Below, piece by piece: positions 8,641 to 18,467 of a DNA stretch of 64,000 bases. The notes beneath the pieces were generated by a model. The model did no database searches. It worked only from the letters and a program-made list of their open reading frames with translations, and was not told the origin of the DNA. Source of the DNA: Janthinobacterium agaricidamnosum NBRC 102515 = DSM 9628 (GTDB taxonomy: Bacteria; Pseudomonadota; Gammaproteobacteria; Burkholderiales; Burkholderiaceae_D). Numbering within the stretch: position 1 is the stretch's first letter; every line of letters begins with the position of its first letter. Both the position numbers and the translations under genes were made by a program. The stretch lies in NCBI RefSeq assembly GCF_000723165.1, contig NZ_HG322949.1, positions 5,765,995 through 5,829,994 on the forward strand. Reading direction: 5' to 3'.

Positions 8641-9957
8641 TTATTGCGGCGCCGGCGGCGTCAGCAGCACGATGTCGACGCGCCGGTTGCGCGCGCGGCC
8701 CAGCGCCGTGTCGTTCGGCGCCAGCGGCTCGCCGTCGCCGCGCCCTTCGGCCGTGTAGCGGCCGGCCGGGCCGGCGCGCTGCGCCAGCATCCGCAGCACC
8801 GCCGCCGCGCGCGCCTTCGACAGGTCGAAGTTCGACGGGAAGCGCGCCGACAGTCCCGGACGGGTATTGTCGGTATGGCCGATCACGCTGACCTTGCCCG
8901 GCATCGGCACCAGCGCATCGCCGATGCGCAGCAGCAGCGCATCAAAATGGCTGTCCGGCTCCGCGCTGCCGGAGGCGAACAGGCCGTCGCCTTTCAAGGT
9001 GACGATGGAACGGTCGGCGGTTTCGTCGACACTGACCAGGCCGGCGGCGATTTCCGGGGCCAGGAAGCGCGCCAGCCGGTCCGGCGCCGGGCGCGCGATG
9101 GCGGCGCGGGCCGGCAGCGCGGCCGGCGCCGCGTGAATCCGCAGCAGCGCCGCGTAGACCGGGTCGGAGGCGCGGTTCAGGCCGATGCTCAGCACCAGGT
9201 GCAGCACCAGCAGGATCACGCCGGCGGCGGCCGCCAGCACCCACAGCGGCACCAGCCGCAGCATCGAGCGGGGCGCCGACGCCGCGCCGCGCCAGTGCGG
9301 CGACAGGTCGGGCTCATAGGTGCCGCGCTGCTGCGCAATCAGGTATTGCAGCCGTTCGCGCAGCAGCGCCAATTGTTCGTGGCCGCCTTCGAGCACGCGG
9401 TAGCGGCCCTGCAGGCCCAGCGACAGGCACAGGTACATCAATTCCAGCAAGTCCAGGTTGGCGCGCGCATCCTGGCTCAGGCGCTGCAGCACCAGGAAGA
9501 ATTTCTCGCCGCCCCACGCCTCGTTATGAAAGGTCACCAGCAGGCTGCGCGAGCCCCACACGCTGCCGCCCCACGGCGTGCTGGACACGGTTTCGTCGAG
9601 CAGCGTGCACAGCGCATAGCGCGCGGCGGCGATCGCCAGCGTGTCGATGCGCGCCGCGCGCGCCTCGGCCTCGAAGGCATGGATGGCGCGCTGCAGGCGT
9701 TCGCGCAATTGTTCCAGGTCGGGCTGGGTGACGGTCAGGCGCAGCGGCACGATCAGGTCCAGCAGCGGATTGGCGGCGCGCACCAGCGGATTGAGGCCGC
9801 TGCCGTGCAGCTGCACCGGGCCCGGGTCGACCGGATTCAGGTTGGCAGCGGCCGGCGCGGCAGATGCGGGCGGGCGCCGCCCGGCCGGGCTGGGCACCAG
9901 GATGGTGCGGTCCGGGTCTTGCTCCTGGTCCTGGAACGGATGGGATGGTTCGGTCAT
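8641..9957 (-). CDS. tssL: T6SS protein TssL (DotU) with C-terminal OmpA peptidoglycan-binding domain
   Basis: A 438-residue TssL of the evolved type. A proline-rich N-terminal tail precedes the cytoplasmic DotU domain (about 55-230, with LDETVSSTPWG and LELMYLCLSLGLQGRY). One transmembrane segment follows at about 235-260 (PLWVLAAAAGVILLVLHL). A periplasmic OmpA/MotB-like domain occupies about 310-435, with VIGHTDNTRPG and RNRRVDIVLL. The OmpA module anchors the membrane complex to peptidoglycan. The ATG is separated from the tssK stop by three bases. It forms the membrane complex with TssM. Confidence 0.95.
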   Translation of the reverse strand: MTEPSHPFQDQEQDPDRTILVPSPAGRRPPASAAPAAANLNPVDPGPVQLHGSGLNPLVRAANPLLDLIVPLRLTVTQPDLEQLRERLQRAIHAFEAEARAARIDTLAIAAARYALCTLLDETVSSTPWGGSVWGSRSLLVTFHNEAWGGEKFFLVLQRLSQDARANLDLLELMYLCLSLGLQGRYRVLEGGHEQLALLRERLQYLIAQQRGTYEPDLSPHWRGAASAPRSMLRLVPLWVLAAAAGVILLVLHLVLSIGLNRASDPVYAALLRIHAAPAALPARAAIARPAPDRLARFLAPEIAAGLVSVDETADRSIVTLKGDGLFASGSAEPDSHFDALLLRIGDALVPMPGKVSVIGHTDNTRPGLSARFPSNFDLSKARAAAVLRMLAQRAGPAGRYTAEGRGDGEPLAPNDTALGRARNRRVDIVLLTPPAPQ

Positions 9958-9960
9958 GGC

Positions 9961-11298
9961 TTACTTCCTGATGGCCCAGAACTGCATGTGCAATCCGGGG
10001 AATTGACCGGCCACGTGCAGCGCGAAAGCCGGAGAGTGATTGAGCTGCTGCCAGTACGCGCTGGCCCGGTCCAGTTCGAAATAGGTGTAGCCGGCGTGGA
10101 ACGGCAACTGGCGCGGCGCCACCGGCAACGGGCGCAGGCCGATGCCCGGCAACTGCAGGTTGACCATGTCGCCGATCTGGCTGACCGAGCCGATCTTGAC
10201 TTGCGGCGGGAAGCCGCTGCGCAGCGCCTCGGCCGGCATTTGCGCATGCACCGCCAGCACGAAGGCGGCGCTCTTCAGCAGTTCCGGATCGGGCAGCACG
10301 CCGACCCGGATGCCGAACTGGCGGTCTTCCAGCGGGATCGCAATCGCCTGGCTATCCATCACCGCCGACAGCGACTTGCGCAAGTCCAGCATCAGTGGCT
10401 GGAAGCTGTCGGCCAGCTGGGTGTGGCGGTACGGCGGATACGGCGCCGGCCGCTTGCCGGCCTGGGTGAATGTCGCCAGTTCGCCGGCCAGGGCCAGCAT
10501 CGCTTCATACAATTGCTGCGGATGCAGGCCGGCCAGCACGGCCAGGTGGGCGAACAGCGGTTCGCTGCGGTTGATCAATTGCAGCAGCAGGAAGTCGGCG
10601 ATTTCTGCGGCGCCGGCCGCTTCCGGCTGGCCGAGGCGCGCCGCCAGCGCATCGCCGCGCTGGTGCAGCAGCCCGACCACTTCAGCGGCAAAGCTTTCCA
10701 GTTTCGGCGCCGCGTGGAGGTCCAGGCACGGCGGGCAAAAATCGGCGTCCAGCACCAGCATATTGTCGGCGCGGCGCTCGATGATGCGCGCCACCGCCAG
10801 CGTGGCGTAGGCGTTCGCGACCTCGCTTTCGAGCGCCAGCTTCAGGCGCAGCTTGCCGATTTCCAGCAGCGCGCTGGCCTCGCCGCCATTGCTGTCCCAG
10901 CTTTCGATTTCGGCGCTGCCGTGGCGCGCGAACTGCTCGTCGCCGGCATGGCCGGCCATGGCCACTTCCGGCACGCCCGGACGGCGCAGCGGCAGCGCCA
11001 GCATCACCAGCACGTTGCGCGCGTCGGCCGGCACGTCCAGCGGCAGCGGCAAGGCGTCGTCCAGCGGCAGCGCCAGCGGCGTGCCGTCGGGCAGCACGGC
11101 GCTGCATTCGAGCAGAGAAAGCTTACCCTGCGCCAGCAATTGCTGGTCGATGCGCAGCCGCGAAAAGCCCCAGCCGTACGGGCGCAGCGTATTGACGCGC
11201 GCTTCCAGCTGGGTTTGCAGGTAGCGGTCGTGCTGCTGCAGGTGCTGCGGTTGCAGCAGCATCCCTTCGGACCAGACTATTTTGTTATTCCAGGACAT
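9961..11298 (-). CDS. tssK: T6SS baseplate protein TssK
   Basis: A 445-residue TssK, recognisable from its start MSWNNKIVWSEGMLLQPQHLQQHDRY, a hallmark of the family, and from the C-terminal phage-RBP-like part. TssK trimers connect the baseplate (TssE, TssF, TssG, VgrG) to the TssL/TssM membrane complex. The ATG at 11298 is preceded by GAGGT; the longer open frame upstream of it is shadow sequence. It lies 35 bases after tagH and three bases before tssL. Confidence 0.95.
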   Translation of the reverse strand: MSWNNKIVWSEGMLLQPQHLQQHDRYLQTQLEARVNTLRPYGWGFSRLRIDQQLLAQGKLSLLECSAVLPDGTPLALPLDDALPLPLDVPADARNVLVMLALPLRRPGVPEVAMAGHAGDEQFARHGSAEIESWDSNGGEASALLEIGKLRLKLALESEVANAYATLAVARIIERRADNMLVLDADFCPPCLDLHAAPKLESFAAEVVGLLHQRGDALAARLGQPEAAGAAEIADFLLLQLINRSEPLFAHLAVLAGLHPQQLYEAMLALAGELATFTQAGKRPAPYPPYRHTQLADSFQPLMLDLRKSLSAVMDSQAIAIPLEDRQFGIRVGVLPDPELLKSAAFVLAVHAQMPAEALRSGFPPQVKIGSVSQIGDMVNLQLPGIGLRPLPVAPRQLPFHAGYTYFELDRASAYWQQLNHSPAFALHVAGQFPGLHMQFWAIRK

Positions 11299-11333
11299 AG
11301 ATACCTCGTTGATCTTGATGAAGGGCGACCGGC

Positions 11334-12716
11334 TCAGGCGGCGCCGCGCAAGCGCGCGACCTGCTCCGCATAAGCGGCGGAAAACTTTTCGCCGAACAGG
11401 CGCTGGAAGTCGTCGTCGGCTTCGCGCGCGACCACGCCGTACAGTTCGACCAGCCGATCCCACAGGCGCGACTTGCGGCTGGCGCCGAGCAGCTTGTCGA
11501 GCCGCGACGGCTGGCTCAGGCCGGCGTCGATGGCGGCCGGGTCGAAGCGCAGCAGCACCGCGTTGAGCGCGGCGCGCATGCCGGCGATGACCGCCACTTC
11601 ATGCGCCCGCAAGTCGTCGAACGCGTGCCGCATCGCATCGAGCGGCTCCAGGTAGCCGTTCATCGCGCCGGTCAGCATCTGCGTCAGCGCGCCGTCGGCG
11701 GCCGGGAAGAATTTCAGCGGATTATTCGAGCGCACCGCGATCATCGTCATGTCGATGCGGCTTTCCTTCTTGGTCAGCGCACGTGCCAGCAAGATGTCCA
11801 TGGTGCCGGCGGTCGCTTCGCGCAGCAGCGCGCCGACCAGCCGCGCCACGTCGGCGGCCGGCCGATCGATGCGCAGGCCGGACAAGCCCAGCCCTTCCAG
11901 CAGCGCCTGCAGCACCGGATCGGCGGCGCCGGGGACTGGTGCAGAAACAGGCGCAGACGCGGGAACAGGAGCAGGAGCGGGCGCAGGGACAGCGGCAGGC
12001 ACCACAAGCGGGGCCGCAACCGGGACCGCGACCGGGACCGGCGCGGGAGCGGCCGGCATCGGCGGCGCCACGGCCGGCGCCGCAAAACCATCGGCCATCG
12101 GATCGTAGCCGGCCGGGATCGCGATCATGGCCGGCGCTGCCACTGCCACTGCCGCTGCAACCGGCGGCAGGCTGAAGGCCTGCTTTTCCGGCGCCACATG
12201 GTCGCTGTACGCGCCATGGAAGGCCGGCGCCGGCGCGACCAGGCCGAGCGGATCGTCGACCATCGCCGGATGGGCCTGGTGCGCGTGGTCCACGCTGTTG
12301 AGTATGCTGGCCAGGTCGTCCGGCCATGCCGGCGCGGCCGGCGCGTAAGCCGGCGCGGCAATCGCGGGCGCGATCACGGGAGCGATGACGAGCGGCGCCT
12401 CTTGCCAGATGTCGGCCAGCAGCAGGTATTCGCCGACCAGGATGCGGTGGCCGTGTTCCAGGCGGACTTCGCGGCCGCCGCCCAGCGGGCGTTCATTGAC
12501 GACGCTGGGATTGCCGCCGGTATCGGTCAGGTAATAGCCGCCGTCGCGAAAGGCGATGCGCGCATGCACGCGCGAGATGTATTTGCTGTCGTCTTCCAGC
12601 ACCAGCTGGTTTTCCGGCGCGCGTCCCAGGCTGCCGCCCTGCTCCGAAAAGCTGCACTCGACGGCTTGCGCCAAAGGCTGGTTGCGGTAAGTCTGTATGC
12701 GCAAAGTGAGCGGCAT
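11334..12716 (-). CDS. tagH: T6SS FHA-domain protein TagH (Fha)
   Basis: A 460-residue scaffold. Residues about 25-95 form a forkhead-associated phosphothreonine-binding domain (GSLGRAPENQLVLEDDSKYISRVHARI, then GGNPSVVNE). A long Ala/Pro/Val-rich linker (about 125-275) is encoded by imperfect short DNA repeats around 11930-12060. The C-terminal domain (about 280-460) matches the T6SS TagH family and ends in RLFGEKFSAAYAEQVARL. Fha is phosphorylated by PpkA and dephosphorylated by PppA to gate T6SS assembly; PppA is encoded at the end of this cluster, but no T6SS-type PpkA is in the window. Confidence 0.93.
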   Translation of the reverse strand: MPLTLRIQTYRNQPLAQAVECSFSEQGGSLGRAPENQLVLEDDSKYISRVHARIAFRDGGYYLTDTGGNPSVVNERPLGGGREVRLEHGHRILVGEYLLLADIWQEAPLVIAPVIAPAIAAPAYAPAAPAWPDDLASILNSVDHAHQAHPAMVDDPLGLVAPAPAFHGAYSDHVAPEKQAFSLPPVAAAVAVAAPAMIAIPAGYDPMADGFAAPAVAPPMPAAPAPVPVAVPVAAPLVVPAAVPAPAPAPVPASAPVSAPVPGAADPVLQALLEGLGLSGLRIDRPAADVARLVGALLREATAGTMDILLARALTKKESRIDMTMIAVRSNNPLKFFPAADGALTQMLTGAMNGYLEPLDAMRHAFDDLRAHEVAVIAGMRAALNAVLLRFDPAAIDAGLSQPSRLDKLLGASRKSRLWDRLVELYGVVAREADDDFQRLFGEKFSAAYAEQVARLRGAA

Positions 12717-12743
12717 CGTATGGTGTCCTTGCTGTCAGTGTCG

Positions 12744-12763
12744 GCCGGCGCACATGCGCCGGC
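12744..12763. repeat. Intercistronic hairpin between vgrG and tagH
   Basis: Perfect arms GCCGGCGCA and TGCGCCGGC are separated by two bases in the 75-base gap after vgrG. No T-run follows in the direction of transcription, so it is unlikely to be a full terminator. It may protect or process the mRNA, or reduce readthrough into tagH-tssKLM. Confidence 0.6.
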
Positions 12764-12791
12764 GCTGTCGTTTATCGTTGTCGATCGTCGC

Positions 12792-14759
12792 TTATGGTTT
12801 TCCTTCGTCGGCCTCGTCCGGCGCCTGCGGCGCCACCGGCATCAGCGGCGGCACGATGATGGCGTCGCCGGCGTGCGGGATCACCAGCGGCATCGCCGAC
12901 ATGATCACGCCGGCCGGGCCGACGATCACGTAGGCGGCGCCGGCCTTCAGCGCGATCGTCGCGCCGGCCTCGATGATGACGCTCATGCCGGCCTTGATGG
13001 TGACCGCCATGCCCGCTTCGACGCCGTATGCGGTGGCCGCCTTGGCCTGCATCGCCATGCCGGCGTCGAGCGACACCGTGCCGCCGACTTTTTCGCTGCG
13101 CCCGCCGCCGATGCTGGCGTGCACATCGCCGCCGGTGCGCTCCAGCCGGTCGCCCTTGACCACCTGGTGGCGCTGGTGGCCGACCCACTCGCGCGAGTCG
13201 TGGCGCACCCGGTTGTCCTGGTTCTTGCCGGCGTGGATGAACAGCTGTTCGCTGCCCTGCTTGTCCTCGAAGCGCAGTTCGTTGAAGGTGCCGCCGCCCT
13301 TCGATGCATTGCTGCGCATGGTCGAGCGGGTCGCATGTTCCGGCAGCGCGTACGGCGGCATGGTGTCGGCGTTGTAGACGCTGCCGGTCACCAGCGGCTG
13401 GTCCGGATCGCCTTCGAGGAAGCTGACGATCACTTCCTGGCCGATGCGCGGAATGAACATGCTGCCCCAGCGCTTGCCGGCCCAGCCCTGCGCCACGCGC
13501 ACCCAGCACGAGCTGGTTTCATCTTCATGGCCGACCCGGTCCCAGTGGAACTGCACCTTGATGCGGCCGTATTTGTCGGTCCAGATTTCCTCGCCGGCCT
13601 TGCCGACCACCATCGCGGTTTGCGGCCCGTGCACCAGCGGCTTGCGCGTCAGCGGCGCGCTGCGCCAGGCGTACTGGCGGTCGATGGCGCTGAAGCTGCA
13701 CGTCATCACCGGTTGCGGCGCCGGTTTCGGCGTGCCGGGCGGCGGCGCCGGCTGGTATTCCTCGGCGTGCAGCGTGTAGTGCGCGGAGACGATCAGATGC
13801 TGGCGGTTCTGGTCGCCGCGCGGATGCTCGGTCAGCGCGAACAGGCCGCCCGGGAACAGGCCGCGCGCGCCGGTCTCGGCGCGCACCTGGCGATAATGCG
13901 CGTGATAGCTTTCGATCAGGGTGCGGGCCTGGGTTTCGCCCGCGCCGCGCGCCGTGTATTTTCCCGGATAGTCGAACATTTCGTGGCTGGACTCGGCATA
14001 GCCGCGCGGCAGCGACGATTTCACCAGCAGCGCCGCGCTGGACGGCCGTTCGAAGTCGAACGCCTGCAAGGCGCAGGCGCCCGGCTGCACTTCGCCCTCG
14101 ACCCGCCACTGCCAGATCGATTCGCTCTCGCGCATGGTCGGGTCGTCGGTCGGGCCGAACGGCACGCTGGCATAGCCCGGCACGTCGTGGTGCGCGCCGT
14201 AGGAATCGGCCAGCACCATCGTGTGGCGGCCGGACGCGCACTTGAAGTAGTAATAAATGCCCTCGTCTTCCATCAGCCGGCTGACGAAATTGAAGTCGGT
14301 TTCGCGGTATTGCACGCAATAGGCCAGCGGCTGGTAGCTGCCGCTCAGCGCCGACGTATCGACGTCGGCGCTGGCGTAGCGCTCGAACACGCTCTTGATA
14401 ATTTGCGGCACGCTCTGGTCCTGGTAAATCCTGCAGTCGGACGCGCGCGTCAGGAACCACAGCCACGGCCGCAGCACGATGTCGTAGCGCCAGTAGCGGC
14501 CGAAGCGGCCGGTCAGCGCGAACCGCGCGGCATAGCCGTGGAAAAAGCGCTGGCCGCCGCGCGGCAGTTCGACCGACAGCGTCATCGGCGTGCCCAGCAA
14601 ATCGTCGATCTGCAAGTCGGCGCGTTCGCTGAGCGCCTCGATGCGGTATTCGCTGAGCTGCGACAAGCCTTCGTCGCCTTCCATGCCGCGCACCAGCAGC
14701 GTGTCCGTGCCGAGCACGCAATGCAGCGCCAGTTCGCGCTGGTTCTGGGTCAGTGACAT
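12792..14759 (-). CDS. vgrG: T6SS spike protein VgrG (TssI)
   Basis: A 655-residue VgrG trimeric spike protein. The gp27-like N-terminal half begins MSLTQNQRELALHCVLG and carries GIYYYFKC and MVLADSYGAHH. It leads to the gp5/OB-fold core (KYGRIKVQFHWDR, SCWVRVAQGWAG, IPRIGQEVIVSFLEGDPDQPLVTGSVYN). The C-terminus is a repetitive beta-helix (AGMAVTIKAG, AGATIALKAG) ending soon after. There is no C-terminal effector extension. The ATG at 14759 is chosen; upstream in-frame sequence is out-of-frame clpV. No PAAR, adaptor or effector gene follows it. Confidence 0.96.
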   Translation of the reverse strand: MSLTQNQRELALHCVLGTDTLLVRGMEGDEGLSQLSEYRIEALSERADLQIDDLLGTPMTLSVELPRGGQRFFHGYAARFALTGRFGRYWRYDIVLRPWLWFLTRASDCRIYQDQSVPQIIKSVFERYASADVDTSALSGSYQPLAYCVQYRETDFNFVSRLMEDEGIYYYFKCASGRHTMVLADSYGAHHDVPGYASVPFGPTDDPTMRESESIWQWRVEGEVQPGACALQAFDFERPSSAALLVKSSLPRGYAESSHEMFDYPGKYTARGAGETQARTLIESYHAHYRQVRAETGARGLFPGGLFALTEHPRGDQNRQHLIVSAHYTLHAEEYQPAPPPGTPKPAPQPVMTCSFSAIDRQYAWRSAPLTRKPLVHGPQTAMVVGKAGEEIWTDKYGRIKVQFHWDRVGHEDETSSCWVRVAQGWAGKRWGSMFIPRIGQEVIVSFLEGDPDQPLVTGSVYNADTMPPYALPEHATRSTMRSNASKGGGTFNELRFEDKQGSEQLFIHAGKNQDNRVRHDSREWVGHQRHQVVKGDRLERTGGDVHASIGGGRSEKVGGTVSLDAGMAMQAKAATAYGVEAGMAVTIKAGMSVIIEAGATIALKAGAAYVIVGPAGVIMSAMPLVIPHAGDAIIVPPLMPVAPQAPDEADEGKP

Positions 14760-14767
14760 GGCGGTAT

Positions 14768-17395
14768 TTACTCCCCGGCGGCGCTGGCGAAGTCGTACAC
14801 GAACTCGCTGTCGGCGACGTCCACATGCACGCTGGCGATGGTCTGGCCGGCCACCATGCGGCGCAGGAATTCGCCGCTGATGGCCGGCAGCACGGTGTTG
14901 GTCAGGATTGCGTCGATCATGCGGCCGCCGCTTTCCAGCTCGGTGCAGCGGCTGCCGATCAGGCCGACCACCGCGTCGCTCCACGTGAACGGCGCCTTGT
15001 GCGCCTGCTCCATGCGGCGCGCGATGCGTTTCAATTGCAGTTCGATGATGGACGCCAGCATGCTGTCGCTGAGCGGGTAGTACGGCACCACCACCACCCG
15101 GCCCAGCAGCGCCGGCGGGAACACTTGCAGCAGCGGCGCGCGCAAGGCGGCGGCCATGCTGTCCGGCTCGGGAATCCGCGCCGGATCGCGGCACAGCGCG
15201 CCGATGGTGTCGGTGCCGGCGTTGGTGGTCAGCAGGATCAGCGTGTTCTTGAAGTCGATCACGCGCCCTTCGCCGTCTTCCATCCAGCCCTTGTCGAACA
15301 CCTGGAAAAACAGTTCGTGCACGTCCGGGTGGGCTTTTTCGACCTCGTCCAGCAGCACCACGCTGTACGGACGGCGCCGTACCGCCTCGGTCAGCACGCC
15401 GCCTTCGCCATAACCGACATAACCCGGCGGCGCGCCCTTCAACGTCGAGACGCTGTGCGCTTCCTGGTATTCGCTCATGTTGATGGTGATGATGTTCTGC
15501 TCGCCGCCGTACAGGCTTTCGGCCAGCGCCAGCGCGGTCTCGGTCTTGCCGACGCCCGAGGTGCCGGCCAGCATGAACACGCCGACCGGCCGCGATGGAT
15601 TGTCGAGTCCGGCGCGCGAGGTCTGGATGCGCCGCGCGATGGTGTCGAGCGCGTGGCGCTGGCCGATGATGCGCTGGCCCAGCGTGTCGGCCAGGCGCAG
15701 CACATTGTCGAGTTCATTCCTGACCATGCGGCCGACCGGGATGCCGGTCCAGTCCTGCACCACCGCCGCCACCGCCTGGGCGTCGACGCTGGCCAGTATC
15801 AGCGGGGTTTCGCCCTGCAGTTCGGCCAGTCCGTTTTGCAGCGCCTTCAATTCCTGCAGCGCGTCCCAGTCGGCGCCGTCCTGCCGCAGGCTGGTGCGCA
15901 ATTTCAGTATCCGCGCCACCAGTTTCTGTTCGGCGAACCAGCGCGCTTCCAGCGTGTCGAGGCGCTCTTTTTCCAGCGCCAGCGCATCCAGCGCCGCCGC
16001 TTCGCGCGCCTGCGTATTGACCCCGACCGCCGCTTCGCGCTCGATGATGTCGAGTTCGGTGTCCAGCGCGGCGATGCGCTGGCGCGCGTCGTCCACCGCG
16101 GCCGGCGTCGCATGCTGGCTGACCGCGACGCGGGCGCAGGCGGTGTCGAGCAGGCTGACCGCCTTGTCCGGCAACTGGCGCGCCGGGATGTAGCGCTGCG
16201 ACAGGCGCACCGCCGCTTCCAGCGCCTCGTCCAGCACCTGCACCCGGTGGTGGTTTTCCATCGTGACGGTCATGCCGCGCATCATGCGCAGCGCCTTCGC
16301 TTCGTCCGGTTCGGCCACTTGCACCACCTGAAAGCGGCGCGTCAGGGCAGGGTCTTTTTCGATGTGCTTCTTGTATTCGGCCCAGGTGGTGGCGGCGACG
16401 GTGCGCAGCGTGCCGCGCGCCAGCGCCGGTTTCAGCAGGTTGGCGGCGTCGCCGGTGCCGGCCGCGCCGCCGGCGCCGACCAGCGTGTGCGCCTCGTCGA
16501 TGAACAGGATCACCGGTTTTTCCGAGGCCTGCACTTCTTCGATCACCTGGCGCAAGCGGTTTTCGAATTCGCCCTTGACGCTGGCGCCGGCCTGCAGCAG
16601 GCCGATGTCGAGCGTGCGCAAGACCACGCTGCGCAAGGCCGGCGGTACGTCGCCGGCGACGATGCGGTGCGCAAAGCCTTCCACCACGGCGGTCTTGCCG
16701 ACGCCGGCCTCGCCGGTCAGGATCGGGTTGTTCTGGCGGCGCCGCATCAGGATGTCGATCAGCTGGCGGATTTCCTCGTCGCGGCCGACGATAGTATCGA
16801 GCTTGCCGCTGCGCGCCTGTTCGGTCAGGTCGACGGTATAACGCTGCAGCGCTTCCTGGCGCGACGGCGCGCCGCCGGCCGGCGCAGTTTCAGCCGCGGC
16901 GCTGGCGCCAGGTGCGGCTTCCGGCGAACCTTCCAGCAGCTTGCCGAAGTCTTCCGCCAGCAAGTCCGGCTTGACCCGCTCGAACTGGCGCGATATCGCG
17001 AACAGCGTGTTGCGCAGCGTCGCGGTTTTCAGCACACCCAGCAGCAAATGGCCGCTGCGCACTTCGGATGCGCCGAACATCAGCGTGGCGTAGACCCAGC
17101 CCCGCTCGACGGCTTCCTCGACTTGCGACGACAGGTCGCTGACCGAGCCGGCGCCGCGCGGCAGGCGGTCCAGCGCCGCCGTCAGGTCATGCGCCAGCGC
17201 CGCCGGATCGACGCCGAAATGGTTCACGATGCGCATCAGGTCGCTGTCCTGCAATTGCAGCAGCTGGTGCAGCCAGTGCACCAGTTCGACATACGGATTG
17301 CCGCGTAATTTGCAAAAGACGGTGCTGCTTTCGATGGCCTGGTAGCACAGGCGGTCGAGTTTGCCGAACAAGGCGATGCGGCTAATGTCAGCCAT
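14768..17395 (-). CDS. tssH: T6SS sheath-disassembly ATPase ClpV (TssH)
   Basis: An 875-residue Clp/Hsp100 AAA+ ATPase that recycles the contracted TssB-TssC sheath. The N-terminal domain has two Clp-N repeats (to about residue 150). AAA-1 has Walker A GEAGVGKTAVVEG near 230, and AAA-2 has GTSGVGKTETALALAE near 611 and VVLLDEVEKAHPDV. The M-domain lies between them. The ATG at 17395 is preceded by AGGAG and overlaps the tssG stop by eight bases; an upstream in-frame start lacks a ribosome site. Confidence 0.96.
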   Translation of the reverse strand: MADISRIALFGKLDRLCYQAIESSTVFCKLRGNPYVELVHWLHQLLQLQDSDLMRIVNHFGVDPAALAHDLTAALDRLPRGAGSVSDLSSQVEEAVERGWVYATLMFGASEVRSGHLLLGVLKTATLRNTLFAISRQFERVKPDLLAEDFGKLLEGSPEAAPGASAAAETAPAGGAPSRQEALQRYTVDLTEQARSGKLDTIVGRDEEIRQLIDILMRRRQNNPILTGEAGVGKTAVVEGFAHRIVAGDVPPALRSVVLRTLDIGLLQAGASVKGEFENRLRQVIEEVQASEKPVILFIDEAHTLVGAGGAAGTGDAANLLKPALARGTLRTVAATTWAEYKKHIEKDPALTRRFQVVQVAEPDEAKALRMMRGMTVTMENHHRVQVLDEALEAAVRLSQRYIPARQLPDKAVSLLDTACARVAVSQHATPAAVDDARQRIAALDTELDIIEREAAVGVNTQAREAAALDALALEKERLDTLEARWFAEQKLVARILKLRTSLRQDGADWDALQELKALQNGLAELQGETPLILASVDAQAVAAVVQDWTGIPVGRMVRNELDNVLRLADTLGQRIIGQRHALDTIARRIQTSRAGLDNPSRPVGVFMLAGTSGVGKTETALALAESLYGGEQNIITINMSEYQEAHSVSTLKGAPPGYVGYGEGGVLTEAVRRRPYSVVLLDEVEKAHPDVHELFFQVFDKGWMEDGEGRVIDFKNTLILLTTNAGTDTIGALCRDPARIPEPDSMAAALRAPLLQVFPPALLGRVVVVPYYPLSDSMLASIIELQLKRIARRMEQAHKAPFTWSDAVVGLIGSRCTELESGGRMIDAILTNTVLPAISGEFLRRMVAGQTIASVHVDVADSEFVYDFASAAGE

Positions 17396-18467
17396 ATGCT
17401 GCTCCTTCATGAAAGGTGTGGTCAGAGAGGTGGTCAGGGGTAGTCGGGGCACTCAGTTTGGCCGGCGTGAAGCACAATTGTTCGTCGTCCTGTGCCGGCG
17501 CTGCGCTGCTGACCCAGCTGGTCCAGCCGAGCCGGGAAGCGCGTCCCAGCCGCAGGCCCGGCACTTGTTCGCGCTGCATCACCAGCCGCACGTCCCAGTC
17601 CAGCGCCAGGCCGCAGTAATTGCGCACCCAGTCGATCAGCCGCTGCATGTTGGCGCCGCCGGGCAGCATCTGGTGCGCCTGCTCCAGCGTCAGCGGGCCG
17701 AACACGATGCGGAATTTGTGCTGCCGGTTCCACACCTTGGTCCCCAGCAGCGTGCCCTGGCCCAGCACCTGGGCCTGCGGCCCGCTGCGCAACCGGCACA
17801 GGCCGTCCGGCGGCAAGCGCATCCAGTGGCCGACGAATTGTTCGAGGCGCACCGGCAGCTTGAAAAAATCGCCGAGGATGGCGGCCAGGCCGTCGGCGTT
17901 GCGCGGATGCGGCGCCATGCGGCCGGCGTAATGCAGCTTGGCGAAATCGGGCACCGTATCGCGCTCGCGCAGCGACGCCATGCCGATGCCGATCAGCGCG
18001 CCGAGCCGTGCCGAAAAGCGGTCGTCGCCGGGCCGGTCCAGGCTCAGCGCCGGCTGGGCGTTGGCCCAGCCGCGGTAAAACAGGCTGATCATGCGGTGCT
18101 GGAACAGGTCCAGGAAATGCGCGATGGTGCTATCGCCGGCATTGCGCTGGCGGTCGCGCACGTATTCGGTCAGGTGCAGCGGCAGCACGCCATTGGCGCC
18201 CAGCAGCCCGAAAAAATTCACCAGCAGCCGCGGCGCCCTGCCATCCGCATCGGTATCGGCGGCGCGCCGCAGGCCGGCCAGCATCGCGCCCTCGAACGCC
18301 AGCGACGGCTGCTGGCCGAAACGCACCGGCTCGTGCTGCGGACGCAGCGCCTCGCCGATGCGCGGCAGTTCCGGATGGGCGCATTCGAGCAGGCGCAGTG
18401 CGACGTAGAAATCGTAGGCCGCCGGCGTCGCTTCCAGGCTGTCGAGCAGCGCTACAGGATCTCGCAT
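17388..18467 (-). CDS. tssG: T6SS baseplate protein TssG
   Basis: A 359-residue TssG (ImpH/VasB family). Family landmarks are YDFYVALRLLECAHPELPRIG near the start, VRFGQQPSLAF, NFFGLLGANGVLPLHLTEYVRDR and the C-terminal GWTSWV. It forms the baseplate wedge with TssF and TssE. The start at 18467 lies inside the end of tssF (16-base overlap) and its end overlaps tssH by eight bases, consistent with translational coupling along the operon. Confidence 0.95.
   Translation of the reverse strand: MRDPVALLDSLEATPAAYDFYVALRLLECAHPELPRIGEALRPQHEPVRFGQQPSLAFEGAMLAGLRRAADTDADGRAPRLLVNFFGLLGANGVLPLHLTEYVRDRQRNAGDSTIAHFLDLFQHRMISLFYRGWANAQPALSLDRPGDDRFSARLGALIGIGMASLRERDTVPDFAKLHYAGRMAPHPRNADGLAAILGDFFKLPVRLEQFVGHWMRLPPDGLCRLRSGPQAQVLGQGTLLGTKVWNRQHKFRIVFGPLTLEQAHQMLPGGANMQRLIDWVRNYCGLALDWDVRLVMQREQVPGLRLGRASRLGWTSWVSSAAPAQDDEQLCFTPAKLSAPTTPDHLSDHTFHEGAAYG

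Noticed and set aside
5167..11373. 2068-codon open frame on the plus strand opposite tssM-tssL-tssK
   Set aside because: The translation is Arg/Gln/His/Ala-rich and low in complexity, the typical antisense shadow of GC-rich genes; the minus strand holds clear T6SS families.
11601..14756. 1051-codon plus-strand open frame opposite tagH and vgrG
   Set aside because: Arg/His-rich shadow composition, no domain, and real T6SS genes occupy the other strand.
12792..14759. VgrG as an evolved spike with a C-terminal toxin
   Set aside because: The sequence ends shortly after the beta-helix repeats; no extra domain is present.
14753..17308. 851-codon plus-strand open frame opposite clpV
   Set aside because: Exact antisense of a conserved AAA+ gene with no recognisable protein features.
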